Assembly (NCBI GenBank): GCA_029204225.1
Contig: CM055102.1
Span: 1,989,629 to 2,053,628 of the forward strand
Source: Diphasiastrum complanatum
Taxonomy: Eukaryota > Streptophyta > Lycopodiopsida > Lycopodiales > Lycopodiaceae
DNA length: 64,000 nt
Direction of reading: 5' to 3'
In this document: positions 25,116 through 37,343 of the stretch, in pieces
Layout: every line of letters starts with the position of its first letter
How positions within the stretch are numbered: position 1 is the stretch's first letter
Made by a program: the position numbers and the translations under genes
Notes under the pieces: generated by a model
Database searches by the model: none
Seen by the model: only the letters and a program-made list of their open reading frames with translations
Told to the model about the DNA's origin: nothing

Positions 25116-25793
25116 GCGCTTGAATCTTCGCCACCTGGCATTCTTACCACTTGGGCGTTCGTCAATGGACCCCGTGAAAACGTGGCAAAATCTGAAGGTT
25201 TTTGACAAGATCCAACGGTGGCGGGCAATCGCTATTTTCTACGGGCAACTTGAGCTTTCACTCAAATTTCCCAATTTGTGGCAGCCGGTACCCAAAAGAA
25301 GGGTGGTCCAATGTCAAAGACTTTGGTTTCGTCGTACGTAGAAGATAAAGGCAGAATCTCCGCCTTAGATGATATTATAATAAAAAGGTTGGAGCATTAA
25401 AATTTTGGATCTTGTGATTTTCAAAATTGGGGTCCAGCAGGAGCGTGGACAAACGTAGTTTCTATCGCGAGACACCGACTTGTTGTAGTTCATAATTATA
25501 CGGGGTCGGGGGCCTTGGCCCTACCACTTCAATTTTCAATATTGAAATGGGAACTGAAATCCGCGGCCACGTTTGGTCATCACTCACGACATTTTAAATT
25601 GTCGTGCCTTCCTAAAAAGCTTTTGGATGTCTTCCCAACTTCCAAGGTGTATCTTGTGGCTAATACTTTCATGTCGTCAAGCGTTGCACCACATGCACTT
25701 GAATACGAGCTGAGGACAAAAACCTAGCTTCCCTAGTTCATTAATTTGCTCTTTGACTGACCCAAAATACAAGCGGCCGACATGTGCTATGTA
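25116..25793. other. Upstream flank of P5B gene
   Basis: No gene recognised. The segment is richer in GC and CpG than its surroundings, and lies just upstream of the inferred ATPase start, so it may contain proximal promoter sequence. It ends at a TA dinucleotide that is the target site of the MITE that follows. Confidence 0.35.
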
Positions 25794-26272
25794 CAATCAA
25801 CCCTCTATAAATGTTAGGCCACGGGAGTAATAAAAAGTTAACTAATATAGAGGGTTAACACTATAACTAATAAACAGGGTGAGAAAAAAAAAATTAACAT
25901 ATTTCAAGGGCTGTAACGGGATGGCTGGGGGTTGGGCTAGTGGGATGGAACACTTAGTGCGCTGGAATGGAATGAAGGAGATGTGCACATCCTACATCTG
26001 ACAGTTGGGATTGAGCTATCATCCGACAGCTGGGGCACGGGCTAGCAAAATGCCCTAAAAGAAATGTGCCCTAAAAACCTAACTTGTTGGACATAGCCCT
26101 CCCCTATCTGTAAAATAACATTTAACCAAGTCAATTTCTTGAAGGCAGGAGTAAATTCTGTTAACATATAACAGTTAACATTTCTACTGTGTAAAGTCCT
26201 TGGGAGTAGCCAAAAATTAACTAATAGCCAGGGTTAACATACATAGAGATAACATTTGTAGAGGGTTGACTG
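25794..26272. mobile_element. pogo/Emigrant-like MITE, 479 bp
   Basis: The left end CAATCAACCCTCTATAAATG matches the inverse of the right end CATTTGTAGAGGGTTGACTG with two mismatches. The inverted match continues inward by at least TTA. TA dinucleotides flank both ends (25792-25793 and 26273-26274), the target duplication of Tc1/mariner-class elements. The terminal sequence resembles, from memory, the CAGT..AACCTCTATAAAT ends of plant Emigrant/Lemi pogo-like MITEs. The interior repeats GTTAAC words and has no transposase, so it is non-autonomous. Confidence 0.8.
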
Positions 26273-26274
26273 TA

Positions 26275-28183
26275 TCGTTCATGAGGAGGCAGATTACTAC
26301 TCGTAGCAAGCTAAGCCACGGGAGCGACAATGCTTGCTACCAACAATAGTCTAGCTCCTCATGAACAATACCAGACATAGTAGTTAGAGATGGATGGCTC
26401 AAATTGAACATACTTCTGAGCCCCTCCTTAGTGGCACCAAAAGAAGCTTTACAACAACAAAGCAAGAGGACCACACCACTGGAATGGGCCCAAGCACCCT
26501 AATGACATTGATGGCATCCCTCTATTATGAGTTAATTTGTCTATTTATGGGTGGGACTAGATATTTCGCACTGTAAGACTTAAATTTTGGCAAAATAAGG
26601 TTGTTTTCACACACACACACATCTACAGCATGCTTATTTGTCAAAAGACTAGATATTCATTGGAGAGAAAAAATAGGAAGGCCATAACCCCATTTCACAC
26701 AGGAAAGTAAGCCCCAGCATGTGGCAAATGACTTGGCATAAAAGTGTTGACTTGGGGTAAGTGAGAATGTCAGGCACCACCCCCTCGACTTCTTCATCAT
26801 AGTAATTCAGATATGAATCGTTGGGTAGGAGAACATTGTGTAGGTTGCTTTGGTAGAGGAGATAAAATGAAGGTTCAATATGCATATTTGTGTGGAATCT
26901 AGATAAAGAAAGATGAAAAGATGGGGGCTTCCAAGGGGGGTAAGTGTGACACAGTGTCCCACCATTAACCTGCTCATGCACAATGTATGTTCAAATCCCT
27001 TACGACTCTTCAAATTGTTATCTCACTTGCCTTTTGGATATTGTGATTGTTATATCCTAGATTGGGAGTTCATATGATAGTTAAAGAGTTAGGATATTCG
27101 GATCAAAAGCATTAGACTAGAATGAGTCAAGTCGATATCTTTTGAGCAGGCTAATGCCAACTAATTAGAAGCATACATCTGTTTTTTTTTTTGCAATGAA
27201 AAATTGTGCACATTAAGTTTCAAGTTTTCATGATATTGTAGATAAGTTTGTTGGCCTTGCCTTGCAAAGGCAATATTGTGAGTTGAGGTTGGTTAATGGA
27301 GTTTGGAAGAAGAAAGTCAACCTTAAAGAATAAATTGTGAAGGCGTCAACTTTTGAGGCTTGGCCCTTAATGGAGGGCTCACTTACCCAACATGAAAGTC
27401 AATGTGCATAAATGGAAAAAAGTAGATCATGTTTGATTCACTAACATTTGTAGATGTAGCATGTAACCCATCTTTTATTGCATGTTGGTAGGTAGAAATG
27501 TACATGTAGTTCTTGCATGCAAAATAGAAGATTTACAATTCTGACTTTTGCATGTCTTTCTTTTTTACAAATTTCTCAGTTCCATTCATCAAGAAGGCTT
27601 GTTTTCTCAAGCACTAAATCGCATTTAGCTCACAAGGAGAAACTCCAAAGTAAATATATGCCCCTTGAGGATTGCATAAGGTATGGGCAATGGTGTTGCA
27701 CTGTCTGGTGAGTCTGGTGGTTGGCAAACATAACTTTTGTATCTTTGATGTTGGGATGGGAATCTTAGGATCCTTGTTCATCCTCATAATTGTCACCAAG
27801 AAAAAGAGGGCAGTGCTAGAAGGAGCAAGGCTTTAGGGTTTCTGAATGAATTCAAGATTTTTTCATTGTGATAATTCACTTTTTGAGGTTATTTTTCTTA
27901 TGCATGTGTAGGAATTTCTGGATTCAATGGTTGTGACAATTTTGTAGGGGAACTTACTAGTATTTTGGGTTTATGCTTGCTTCATTCGTGGTTACTTGCA
28001 GGTGGATGTGATGCAATAGAATTGTTGTTGTTGAGTTGTTATCCTCGTTTTCTTGCTCTCAAACTACTGCTTTTAGGATAATCTTTTCTATGTTCTGAAA
28101 TTTGTTAGACCATGGTAGTCTCTTTTTGTCCCCTTTACAATCAACATTTACATTGATGATTTTCCATTCCGATCTAGAATAGT
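26275..28183. other. Intergenic, no supportable gene
   Basis: About 1.9 kb without recognisable coding content on either strand. A short CA microsatellite occurs near 26610. The interval ends at the minus-strand gypsy protease remnant. Confidence 0.4.
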
Positions 28184-29710
28184 CTAGTGATATTTATGAG
28201 TACTAAAAGCATCTATGTAAGATTCATCTTTTAGATAACATAAATTCAAAAAATACTCAGAATTCAAAATACATTGATTTGCTTCATGAGTAAAAACAAA
28301 AGGTAGATCTGGCTCATCGCCTTTAAGACAAACCATTGAGTCATTATGCAAGAAAGAAATACAATGAGATACATAGTCTTTCTTTAAGGACTCATTCCTA
28401 GCATAAAACCACTCTTTACCTAGGATTATATCCACCTTATCTAGATTCATGACATGAAAAGACAAACTATTTACATAGTCTTGAATCTTCAACGACACGT
28501 GGGGGACAAAGTGGCCCCAGACCTGATGCTCCCCACCAGCTACCATCCTAACCACGTATTTGTGGTCACTTGGTGCGGTTGCCAGCTGCAGCTTCTGCAC
28601 CAACTTAGCATTAATAAAATTATGCATAGAACCGTTGTCAAAAAGAATACTCACAGGTTGGCTGTCTACGAACCCACTCATGTGAATGAGAATGTGAGGT
28701 CCAAACATCGCAATATTAAAACAACAATTCTTACAAACTATTTCATCTTTAAAAGATACATCAATGCAAGAAATAGAAGAATTACCTGGTGCCTTAAAGT
28801 AGTAGCCACCCTTCTTCCGTCTCTTCGAGCAGTCCTTAAAAGGTGCCCCTTCTCCATGCAGGAGAAACACAGCCCGTTTGGCTTTGTCAAAGTCCACTCT
28901 CTCCAACCGAGGGTGCTTCTTTTTCTTCCCCGAAGGAGAAGCTTTGCCGACCATGTGCTCCTTGCCCTTTCTAAATGAAAAGCCTGCAGAGAATTTGTCT
29001 TTGACTTCAGGCTTTGGTTGCTCTTTGCGGGTTATCATGTGCGTATCATCGAAGATCTGAACAAAACACACCGCATCCTCTAGGGACTATGACTGATTGT
29101 CGCGTACCTCCAACTGATATTCTTTGGGCAAGCCCAAGATGAAATACAGCTTAAGGAGTACTTCGTCTATGTGGTTAAAAAACCGCGATGTAACCTCTTG
29201 GAAGTCTTGCAAGTAGACGTCTAAGGGCTTCATCCCCATTTGCAATGTAGCAAATCAATGATAATATTCAAAATCATCTAGGACAGGCATAAAGACAGTC
29301 TTAAAGGCTACCTGGAAGTCATCCTAAGTGGTTGGGACTGTAGCTTGGTCATTAAGATCCTGCCACCAAGAGTACGCCTTACCGCGTAAAAACATGATGG
29401 TCGTCGAAATACGCGAGCTATCTGGTAGATCGTGAATGGAGAAATGTGATGTCCATCGATCTAACCAGGCTAACACCACATCTTGATGTTTGTCCTTCTT
29501 CTCTCCGGTAAAAAATTCCGGAGTAAACATCAAGTTTAGGAGAGCTTGTCGAGACTGGGACATAGCCTGAATCTTAGCCTCCGCCCGTTCATGCTTTGAG
29601 CGCATGTCCACAATTTGTTGTTGTAACAAATTTATGGCATGCATCATGTTCTCCATATCAGTTTCAACGAGACTTGGGGCTCTTGTCTCATCTTAAAGGG
29701 TATCCATGGA
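28184..29710 (-). pseudogene. Ty3/gypsy gag-protease remnant
   Basis: Read from about 29700 down. A coiled-coil gag start (NLLQQQIVDMRSKHERAEAK) leads to a retrotransposon gag core (EFFTGEKKDKHQDVVLAWL, then GKAYSWWQDL) with at least two in-frame stops. A 295-codon open frame (29071-28184) follows, with a basic linker and a retropepsin: VSILFDNGSMHNFI stands where DSGS(S/A) is expected, and later VDIILGKEWF corresponds to the conserved ILGMDWL-type motif. Loss of the active-site context (DNGS) and the gag stops indicate decay. Reverse transcriptase and integrase are missing downstream. Confidence 0.8.
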
Positions 29711-29969
29711 TAAACGTGAAACTGACAAAAAAAACTAGAGAAAAAACGGAGAGCTACGACGTAAAAACCACAAAAAGGGAAAAGCTAGCGCACAAGGCCT
29801 CAAGAAATAACCAACTTGAGAACATGAAACTTGAGAGCAAAAGAACTCTACAACAACTTGGGAGAATGAGGGAAAGGAAGTGAACGTCCCTCCTTTACCC
29901 CCTCCCCAAAGCTCCTCTCCACTCTCATGCAAAAAGGACAGGTGGGGCCCAAAGAAGACCCCATTTGTC

Positions 29970-30990
29970 CCTTCTAGGCCATTCTAGCCATGTGGGTTGT
30001 GCGCATGTAGGAGGGAGCTTCGATATACCGTGCCATTGAGGTCTTACTTTGCAAGAAGAGCTGATGATGCCAAAGAGGTTGTGGATCCAAGAGTTTGACT
30101 GCTTCTTTATGTGTTTGACTCTGGTCCAAATCTGGCAGTATGTAGCCACCTCGCTCTTTTGTTGTTGGATGTTTCCTGGCAAACTCCTGAGAGCCGCACA
30201 ACCCCTTGTTCGGTTCTATGGGCAAGATTCTGTGTTGGATGGTTGGTGCTTCGGAGGCAATCTCATGTTGAATTTGAGGATCAGGTTCAGGAGAGAGAGG
30301 AGGCGAGGGGTTAGCTTTCACAATTATTTGTAACTCAGGAGAAAATTGTCGCGGAATGAATGGGGGGTTGGTGGTGTCGAGAGGGTTAGAAGCGGTGGGA
30401 GGAAAAGAATAATGTTGGGAGTTGGTACCCCCAGAGCCTAACGGATTGGTTGGTGCTTGAGCTCCTTGCCCTAGGGGTTGGCCTTGAAATGAGGAGCCTT
30501 GAGTTGCAGGAGGAGGCTGCTAGAATCCTGCTCCATCTCCACCACCTGGTCCATCAAAGTGGTGCCCTAAATCATGGAATTGGGCGTACTCTACATGAAC
30601 TGACGGTGTCAACTAAACAGCGGCCTTTAAGCATTCTTCCAGGGCGGCTATGTGCTGGTTCAGGGCCTCAACAGAAATGAGGTAGGATTGTTGTAATTTT
30701 GAGTGCTACTCCGTCATGGCTTTCAACTTCTGGGCCAGCGTTTGATAGGCCACCACTAGAATGGTAGTTCCCTCAAGAATAGCTGGTGGTGCGAAGTCGT
30801 TGAAGTCCACCAATTCCAACTATTCCTTCATAGCGGAACGTGCGGCTTGTGCATATGCTACAGCCTCATCTCTTTCGTCGTTGAGGTTATCAATGGTATG
30901 CTGCATGTTGGATACCTTCAATTGGAGCTAGTTCTGGAGGTGGAGTAGCATCTGCTGCTTTGGCAGCCTGCTCCGCCAATTCAGAAAGTC
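29970..30990 (-). pseudogene. Degenerate gag-like coiled-coil/Pro-rich sequence
   Basis: On the minus strand a broken frame reads through IRLSELAEQAAKAADATPPP, a helical stretch with EALNQHIAALEECLKAA, and a Pro/Gln/Gly-rich part (QGQPLGQGAQAPTNPLG), then a 115-codon open piece (30321-29974). Composition and order (coiled coil, then disordered Pro-rich sequence) resemble the N-terminal gag of some plant retroelements. Stops interrupt it several times. No conserved motif fixes the family, so this is a weak call. Confidence 0.35.
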
Positions 30991-33900
30991 TGATCTCAAT
31001 GGTTTTTTAATTTTATTTGTTTTCCAATTTTTTGTTTTGCAGTACTTAATTTGCTGAGTTTTTTGGAAAAAAAAGGCTCATCTTCATTCTAAATTTTCAC
31101 ATGTACAATTCTTTCCCATTGAATTTTTCAATGAGTCTTAAGTTTGAAGCTAACTCCATGCTAGTAACTTAGAAAAATAAGGATTGTAAATAAATTGAAC
31201 ATAGCTATGATAATATGCAAGGTCAAAACTTAGGCTCCAATACCATGCCAAAATTTTTTATGATTAAAAATATTGTGATTAATGCCCAATAGCAAACTTG
31301 TGGTAATCTACCTTTGTCTTGCCTCTGCAAGTACCAATAGTTTAGAAAATAAATGGACTAGGTAGTTACAAACTAGATTAGGAAACAAAATAGACAATTT
31401 TGAAAAGTTATTGTACTTAACTGAATGTTGAAGTTTGAGTGTCATATCTTTCAAATTAAATATACATAATTTGAATTGAATTGCCTATGTTCTAGTACTA
31501 TTGCAATTGAGTGTGATAGAGCTCAAGATTATAATCTAAATCTGAGGAATGATTATTAAAATAAACGTTCAAAAACAATATTTTTGTTTCGAGCTATAAA
31601 GATTAAAAAAACTATAACTCTAATGAGTTTTAAGTCTACAACTTGAGAGCTTGTAGCTATGGTTGCACTAAAAGATTGCTTGATTACTTTCATTAACTAC
31701 TTGATTTTTTGACATTAAATGGCAATTTTGGCTTCTACTAATAGAAAGATTGTGAAACTCATTGTCCTAGAATAGTATGGGTTCGATGGTTGCATTGTCA
31801 TTAATGTGTACTATTTTTCATACATGATTACCATCAAAAAGTCATCTTGAAATGTGTGACAGAGGATATGATTTACTTTCTATCAGAAAGTGCAGTAGAA
31901 GTACTTTGTCAAAAGCTCCTTGATATGCAATAGTAAAAAGAAGATGAGTCTTGTAACTAAAAGTTGGATAATATGCCTATAGCTCATGTGAATGGTCATT
32001 TGTATTGTGCTATTTAGGTTAAAACTACTCATTAGAACATTGGTTGATGTAACATATGAAGTTAATGAGAAAACTCATTCAATATAATTCATGTGTGCAT
32101 TATGAACTAATTGTAATGTATATCTTCGTAGAAGACCCATGCAATCAGGGGGATCAAGTAACATTTAAAAAATCAAAATGATCATAAATGATTTTGAGTA
32201 TATAGACATATGGCAATCTACCTTCTATTTAATCTTTTTTTAAATTCAAGACTCCAAAAAAAATCTAGATACTTAAATAGAATACTTGTAAAAATCATGA
32301 TGAAATATTAACCAAATTTTGGAACTAAAAGTATATCATGACACCAATAAAGCTTAGAAACAAGTAGTGCGCACATGAGCATTGCACCTTGCACATATAT
32401 TTTGAATGACTATCAAAAAGTTTATATCATTTCTAGGAGAGAATGAAGGGCTATATTAGCTATTTAAATTTGACAACATAATTACCATATCTTACTCATA
32501 TATTAATACATATCATGCTTTGAATAATGGCTTATAAGTTTTCCAATGATGCTTCACTTCTCTCCACTACTCCCAATCAATGAATTATCATTCCTTCATG
32601 GCTCTAAATTCACTACAATATAACAAAAGCTTGAACATAATCATTTTCATATGCACACATCTTTTGAATGAGTATCTACAAGTTTGAAGCATAGCCAGGA
32701 GAAATTAAAGGGAGATCCTAGATATACTTTTGATAATGCAATGGCTTTATTTTACTCATACAAAGTCAAATATCATGGCATGAATGATGGCTAAGCTATA
32801 AATATGTTGCCTCAATTCACTCCTAATCATAGGATTGGATTACTTTATAGTTTGAAATCTACCAAAACGTATAAGAAAGGTCACAATGCAAGATGACCAG
32901 ACATTATGGTGAGGGTAGTGGCAATAATTGAAGTCCTTGAAGAAAAATATGTGCAAGCCTTGTAATTGTACTACTCTCTAATCATAATTCTTACAAGAGA
33001 GCTTCTATTTGTTTTTTAAATTATAGCTACATTGTGAATAGTAAGGATCACATTTTTTTTGTGGAGCAAAGAGAGGAACTAGAGATGGTGGAAGAGCATT
33101 GGACAATTATATAGGAGACTCATAGTTGAGAGTGGAATAATTAGGGTGTTAGACTATCAAGAATATAAAAATGAAGAAGGTGTGAACATCATCATAGATT
33201 TTGATATGAAGTATTAAAGACCATATATGATAATCAAATGGCAATTTGAAAATGATAAAAAACATCACATACAATCAATGGCTAAAGGCTTATGATGAGT
33301 AATAATGAATTCTACCAAGAAGAGCTCCAACTGTATCAATATCCAAGCTAAAGAATAATTGTCTCTAGTCCCTATTTATATTCTACAAATTTCATAATAT
33401 GGAAGCTTCTAGAGACTAAAGGTGAAAAAAATTTACAATGAGATTGTAGAGAGAAAAAAGTTCACCCTCTTATTATCTTAGCTAATTAACTAGTAATCAT
33501 TACGACATAATAAAGTGACTAAAAAGGCTTGTAGGCATGTACACGAATAAGAGAGTGCCTCACAACACATGAAAAAAAAAGAGCACCCATATGGACTAGA
33601 TGTCCATAACAAAGAATATTAATACAATAGGATGTTCATAATGCTCCTACACTTAAAAGACATTGCCCTCAATGTGGGCATGTACAAAACAACATCACGT
33701 AGAAATATCATATGCAACAACTCGTGGATTTAGAAATCAACATTATGTAAAAACAACATCTTCAAGAATTGGTAGAGGATCTAGAATACCCTTAAGATTA
33801 GTAGCTCATAAAAAAAAAAGTGTTTCAGGGTTAAAACAAATATACTAAGAGTAGTTTCATTCTCAATGCTAGAGCACGAAAAGCTCTCAAGAATTATATC

Positions 33901-34990
33901 GCATGCACATGCATTAGTAGACACCTATATATTGAAAGTAATCTCATCCTCCTTCCTTGCGTTCGAGGGATTCGGAGGTAGATTGAGAGAAACGAGTGGA
34001 TTGAGCATATGAACAAGTAATGTGTGGAACAGTTCCTTGTTAATGTCTCTTTCTGTCAAAAGAATAATTTATTGACTTAGTGATGGATTAGAAGAGGATC
34101 CAAATGTGTTGTTATACTAAGAATTCTACACCTAGACATTTGAGAGTTCTGAATCATTTACAATTGACTTGAGTAATTGGATTACTCATGCTTAAAAATT
34201 ATTTGGTTGAATAAGCCAAGTGAACAGAATTCACCGGAAATTGTTTATTTTGATCTATATTGCTTATAAGACACATGATTTGTGAGTCATCAGGATTTGT
34301 CTTTGAGAGTTGTGTGTATAAAATATAGAAGACCTAACTAATATCAAGGATAACCACTAAATTCAGTTGAAATTCAGTAGAACTTTGCAATCTCTAGATG
34401 TTGTTCTAGACGATTGTATAAAGTTTATATTGTTAAAGACAGATGTTATAACTGTCTTCAATTACTTATTTGATTGTAGAATTGACAATTCATAGTCTGG
34501 TCAAGAATCGGGTTGGAAAAATATTCTTTGAATCCAATAATTTTCTTTGTGGAAAAGATTTCAGAATATTTCTTATATTTCCATGTTGTACATATACTCC
34601 AGTATCTTTTAATGATTAAGTATAATTTTGGAATCCTGTAAATTATGATTGATGAATCATAAGATTCTAAATGCTATGATTGACAAATCATAAATGGTTC
34701 CTTATGGACATTAGAAGATTATAAGAAAATATGAGGATTCTTAAGACAATAAGTAATTCTTGATCAATTAGGAGAGTCAACGATTTAGATCTATTAATTG
34801 AACTCTAAATTTTTTTACTCCAATGCATATTTGAGATTATGTAAATCTCATAGACATTTTCATTAATTAATTGTTTACTTATGAGGAATTTGCGTACCTT
34901 AGTGGATGGAATTCTACTACAGATTTTAGTCAAAGAATGCTTGTGTACTGTTTTCAGCCTAAAATCTCTGGTTAATTAGGAGTAGTTAAG
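30991..34990. other. AT-rich gene-free stretch
   Basis: About 4 kb of AT-rich DNA with only short frames and no recognised domain on either strand. Probably heavily decayed repeat sequence. No tandem array or inverted repeat stood out. Confidence 0.5.
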
Positions 34991-34999
34991 TCTATCATG

Positions 35000-35553
35000 A
35001 TTGAATGGTTGCTATTTCCTTGCATATGTGCTAGGAATAGAGCGCTTAACTCAAGAGAGTATCTGGGGTACTCAGGACTAGGTTAAAGTCATTACCATAA
35101 AGATCAAACTAGCATTGATTGACAATAGGAAGGCTGATCATACAAGAAATATTATTGTGCTACAAGCAAGATCTATCAACAAAACATGAAACCAAGTACA
35201 ATAAATGCCTCAACTTGACTAGAGAGAGAATATGAATGTACAAACTCGAGTAGAGAGAGAGGGCACAAAGAGCTTAGTCTCCAAATTTGCATTACACACA
35301 AAAATCATCATCTTCTCAATGAGAGTACATCACATATATATAGATCCATGGACTCTCCTCCTACTTTGAGTTGAATTGGAGTTATGAATCCACCTCTCAA
35401 GCTATCTAGACTTATTCAAGCCACCTCAATATATCTAATTGTGCCACCTAGTATTTTCATGCATTAAATGTGGCATGCAAAGTACAAATGGCAATTCCTA
35501 TGGTAGCTCAAGTTTCTACTTCTACCTACCTTGAATATTTTATTCTAAGATGA
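35000..35553 (-). repeat. Distal part of 3' LTR of older copia (split by insertion)
   Basis: The older minus-strand copia at 42131-43432 has its purine tract at 42131-42140 and its 3' LTR starting at 42130 (read leftwards). The young copia interrupts this LTR at TTCTT, so the rest should continue left of 35554. Sequence composition (GAGAGAGA words, TATATATAGATCC near 35335) suits an LTR. The outer boundary was not found and the start given is approximate. Confidence 0.4.
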
Positions 35554-35558
35554 TTCTT
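35554..35558. other. Target-site duplication TTCTT (left copy)
   Basis: TTCTT immediately precedes the 5' LTR and recurs at 42040-42044 immediately after the 3' LTR. A 5-bp duplication is normal for copia integrase and fixes both outer ends of the element. Confidence 0.93.
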
Positions 35559-36171
35559 TGTGAAAATTGTCAACATTTCCTAGCTAGTTTGAGGCCTAAA
35601 TTGGCAATTTTTGTACATAGTTTTGGATCTAACCTTTCACACGTGTGAAAGAGACCTAGATACTTTTATTCTAGTATATATTTCATGTTGAAGAAGTCTC
35701 AAACTTCGGGACCTTCTAAATGACACTAAAATCATGTTATTTGGACATATAGGCCAAAATTGGCTATTTTAGGTTACTGGTGTCCTAAAATTGGGCTATA
35801 TTAGGCTGAAATTCGTGGAGAACAGGTTGGAGAAACCTTTTGTATGCTTCATTGAGATCAATAGATCATTGTCATTGTTTCTTCCTCCATTGAGAGCATT
35901 GTTGTGTGTATTGTCTTCAAGCTATTGTGTATGATCTTAGGTGCTTTCCAAAAGTGATAGGCTGATGTATTATGGACTGTATAATGCTATTTTGGGCCGC
36001 ACTTGATGTTTATGGAAGTTTCCATTTGTGATAAATGCTTTTTGATCAAGTTCTTTGCATTCTAGGTAGCATAGAATGTGTTGCCAATTCCTAGCTTATG
36101 TAGTTTGGAGTGCAAGCATTCAAGCCAATGATCTTGGAGTTTAGATCCACTTAGGATCTGTATTTTTCACA
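35559..36171 (+). repeat. 5' LTR of young copia element
   Basis: 613 bp, TGTGAAAATTG...TATTTTTCACA. Compared with its 3' partner it lacks 41 bases just after CCTAAAATTGGG near 35795, the segment holding a GAGAGAGAGTCATCTCTCTC hairpin. Confidence 0.95.
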
Positions 36172-36190
36172 TGGTATCAGAGCTGGTTGG
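36172..36190 (+). promoter_or_regulatory. Primer-binding site (initiator tRNA-Met)
   Basis: TGGTATCAGAGC directly follows the 5' LTR end. It is the usual plant copia primer site complementary to the 3' end of initiator tRNA-Met. This confirms the LTR boundary and the element's plus orientation. Confidence 0.92.
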
Positions 36191-37343
36191 CTTCTATTTA
36201 CAGTAAGTATTCCATTTTTGGTGATATTTGGATGTTTGATCAAGTTCTAGCATGATTTTGCATTGCTTTGTTGATCAAATCTTACTAACCTTTGTTTTGT
36301 GTGTTGAACTTGTGGATCAAAAGCATATTTCAGGTCTATTGAAGATCAGAGGCTGAAAAGAAACTATTTTGGTTCAGATCATAACACCTAATCATTTGTG
36401 ATTGTGAGGCTTGTGCATATTCAATACTAACAATGTTCTTTTCAATCCTATTGTTGACAATCTCCATTCTTGGATGAACACTCTCCTTAAGTGGATGAAA
36501 CTTCTCCTTAAGTGGATGACAAATGCTCTTTTGAGTGAGTTGTAATTCTCCTAAAGGCTGAGCAAAGCTCCCATTTGGATGAAAGATCCCCTTTTTTGGG
36601 TGAACATATTGTAAGCTCCATTGTGAAGAGCATATTGTAAAGATTGTCATCAATTTTGGCATAAATTTTGGTGTACTTTGTTGAGCATGTAAGTAACTCT
36701 CCTTATGTAATTTGATTGGAGCATTTGCTGGAAGGTGTTAACCATTATGCAAGTGTGTTTTCAGGTTCTTAACAGGTTGAGGAACATTCTCATGTGAAGT
36801 GATCTTAGATCTACATCTAAACACCAAGATTTGACAAGATAGTGAAGCTAGTCTTGTGATTCACTAAGTGTGCTCATTCATTCACCTCTAAATCTTGTAT
36901 TTATCACTTGCTGGAGTTTACAAACTTTTAGAAGTGTGGTTTACATGTGGTTTTACAGGTTGAATCAATATCTTAGTGTGTTGATCATATGTTGATCAAG
37001 TTTGTTCATTACTAGGTAATCTTGGCATCCTAGTTTTGGGTATTTTCTAAGAATGCAAGTAACTCTTCACACCATAACTTGATTTGGTCACTTGCTGGAA
37101 AGTTTGAGAGCTTAAGCAAGAGTGTGTTCAGGTTGGTTTGATTTTGTAATCCATTCTTAGTGTGTGCAAAGTGTTGCATGTGTTTCAATCTTCCTTTCTA
37201 TGCTTGGAAACCATCTAGGTTCAAAATAGAAGTGTTTTAGGGTCCTAAATCTTCATAGATATCTTTATCTATCATTTGTTGAGAGAAAAGTGAGTGCTAA
37301 GTGCTTTAGGACAGAACCTAAAAGTTGAAGAAACATTAGAATC
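36191..37343 (+). other. Untranslated leader of young copia element
   Basis: About 1.15 kb between the primer site and the polyprotein ATG. Open frames here are short and unconserved. Near 36465-36600 the word AACT(C)TCCTTAAGTGGATGA and variants repeat several times, and CTTGCTGGA(A)GTTT-like words recur near 36910, 37090 and 37260, suggesting a leader made of diverged internal repeats, perhaps for packaging. Confidence 0.5.

Noticed and set aside
28454-28978. 174-codon plus-strand open frame
   Set aside because: It is antisense to the gypsy protease frame at 28184-29071 and shows no domain; a shadow frame.
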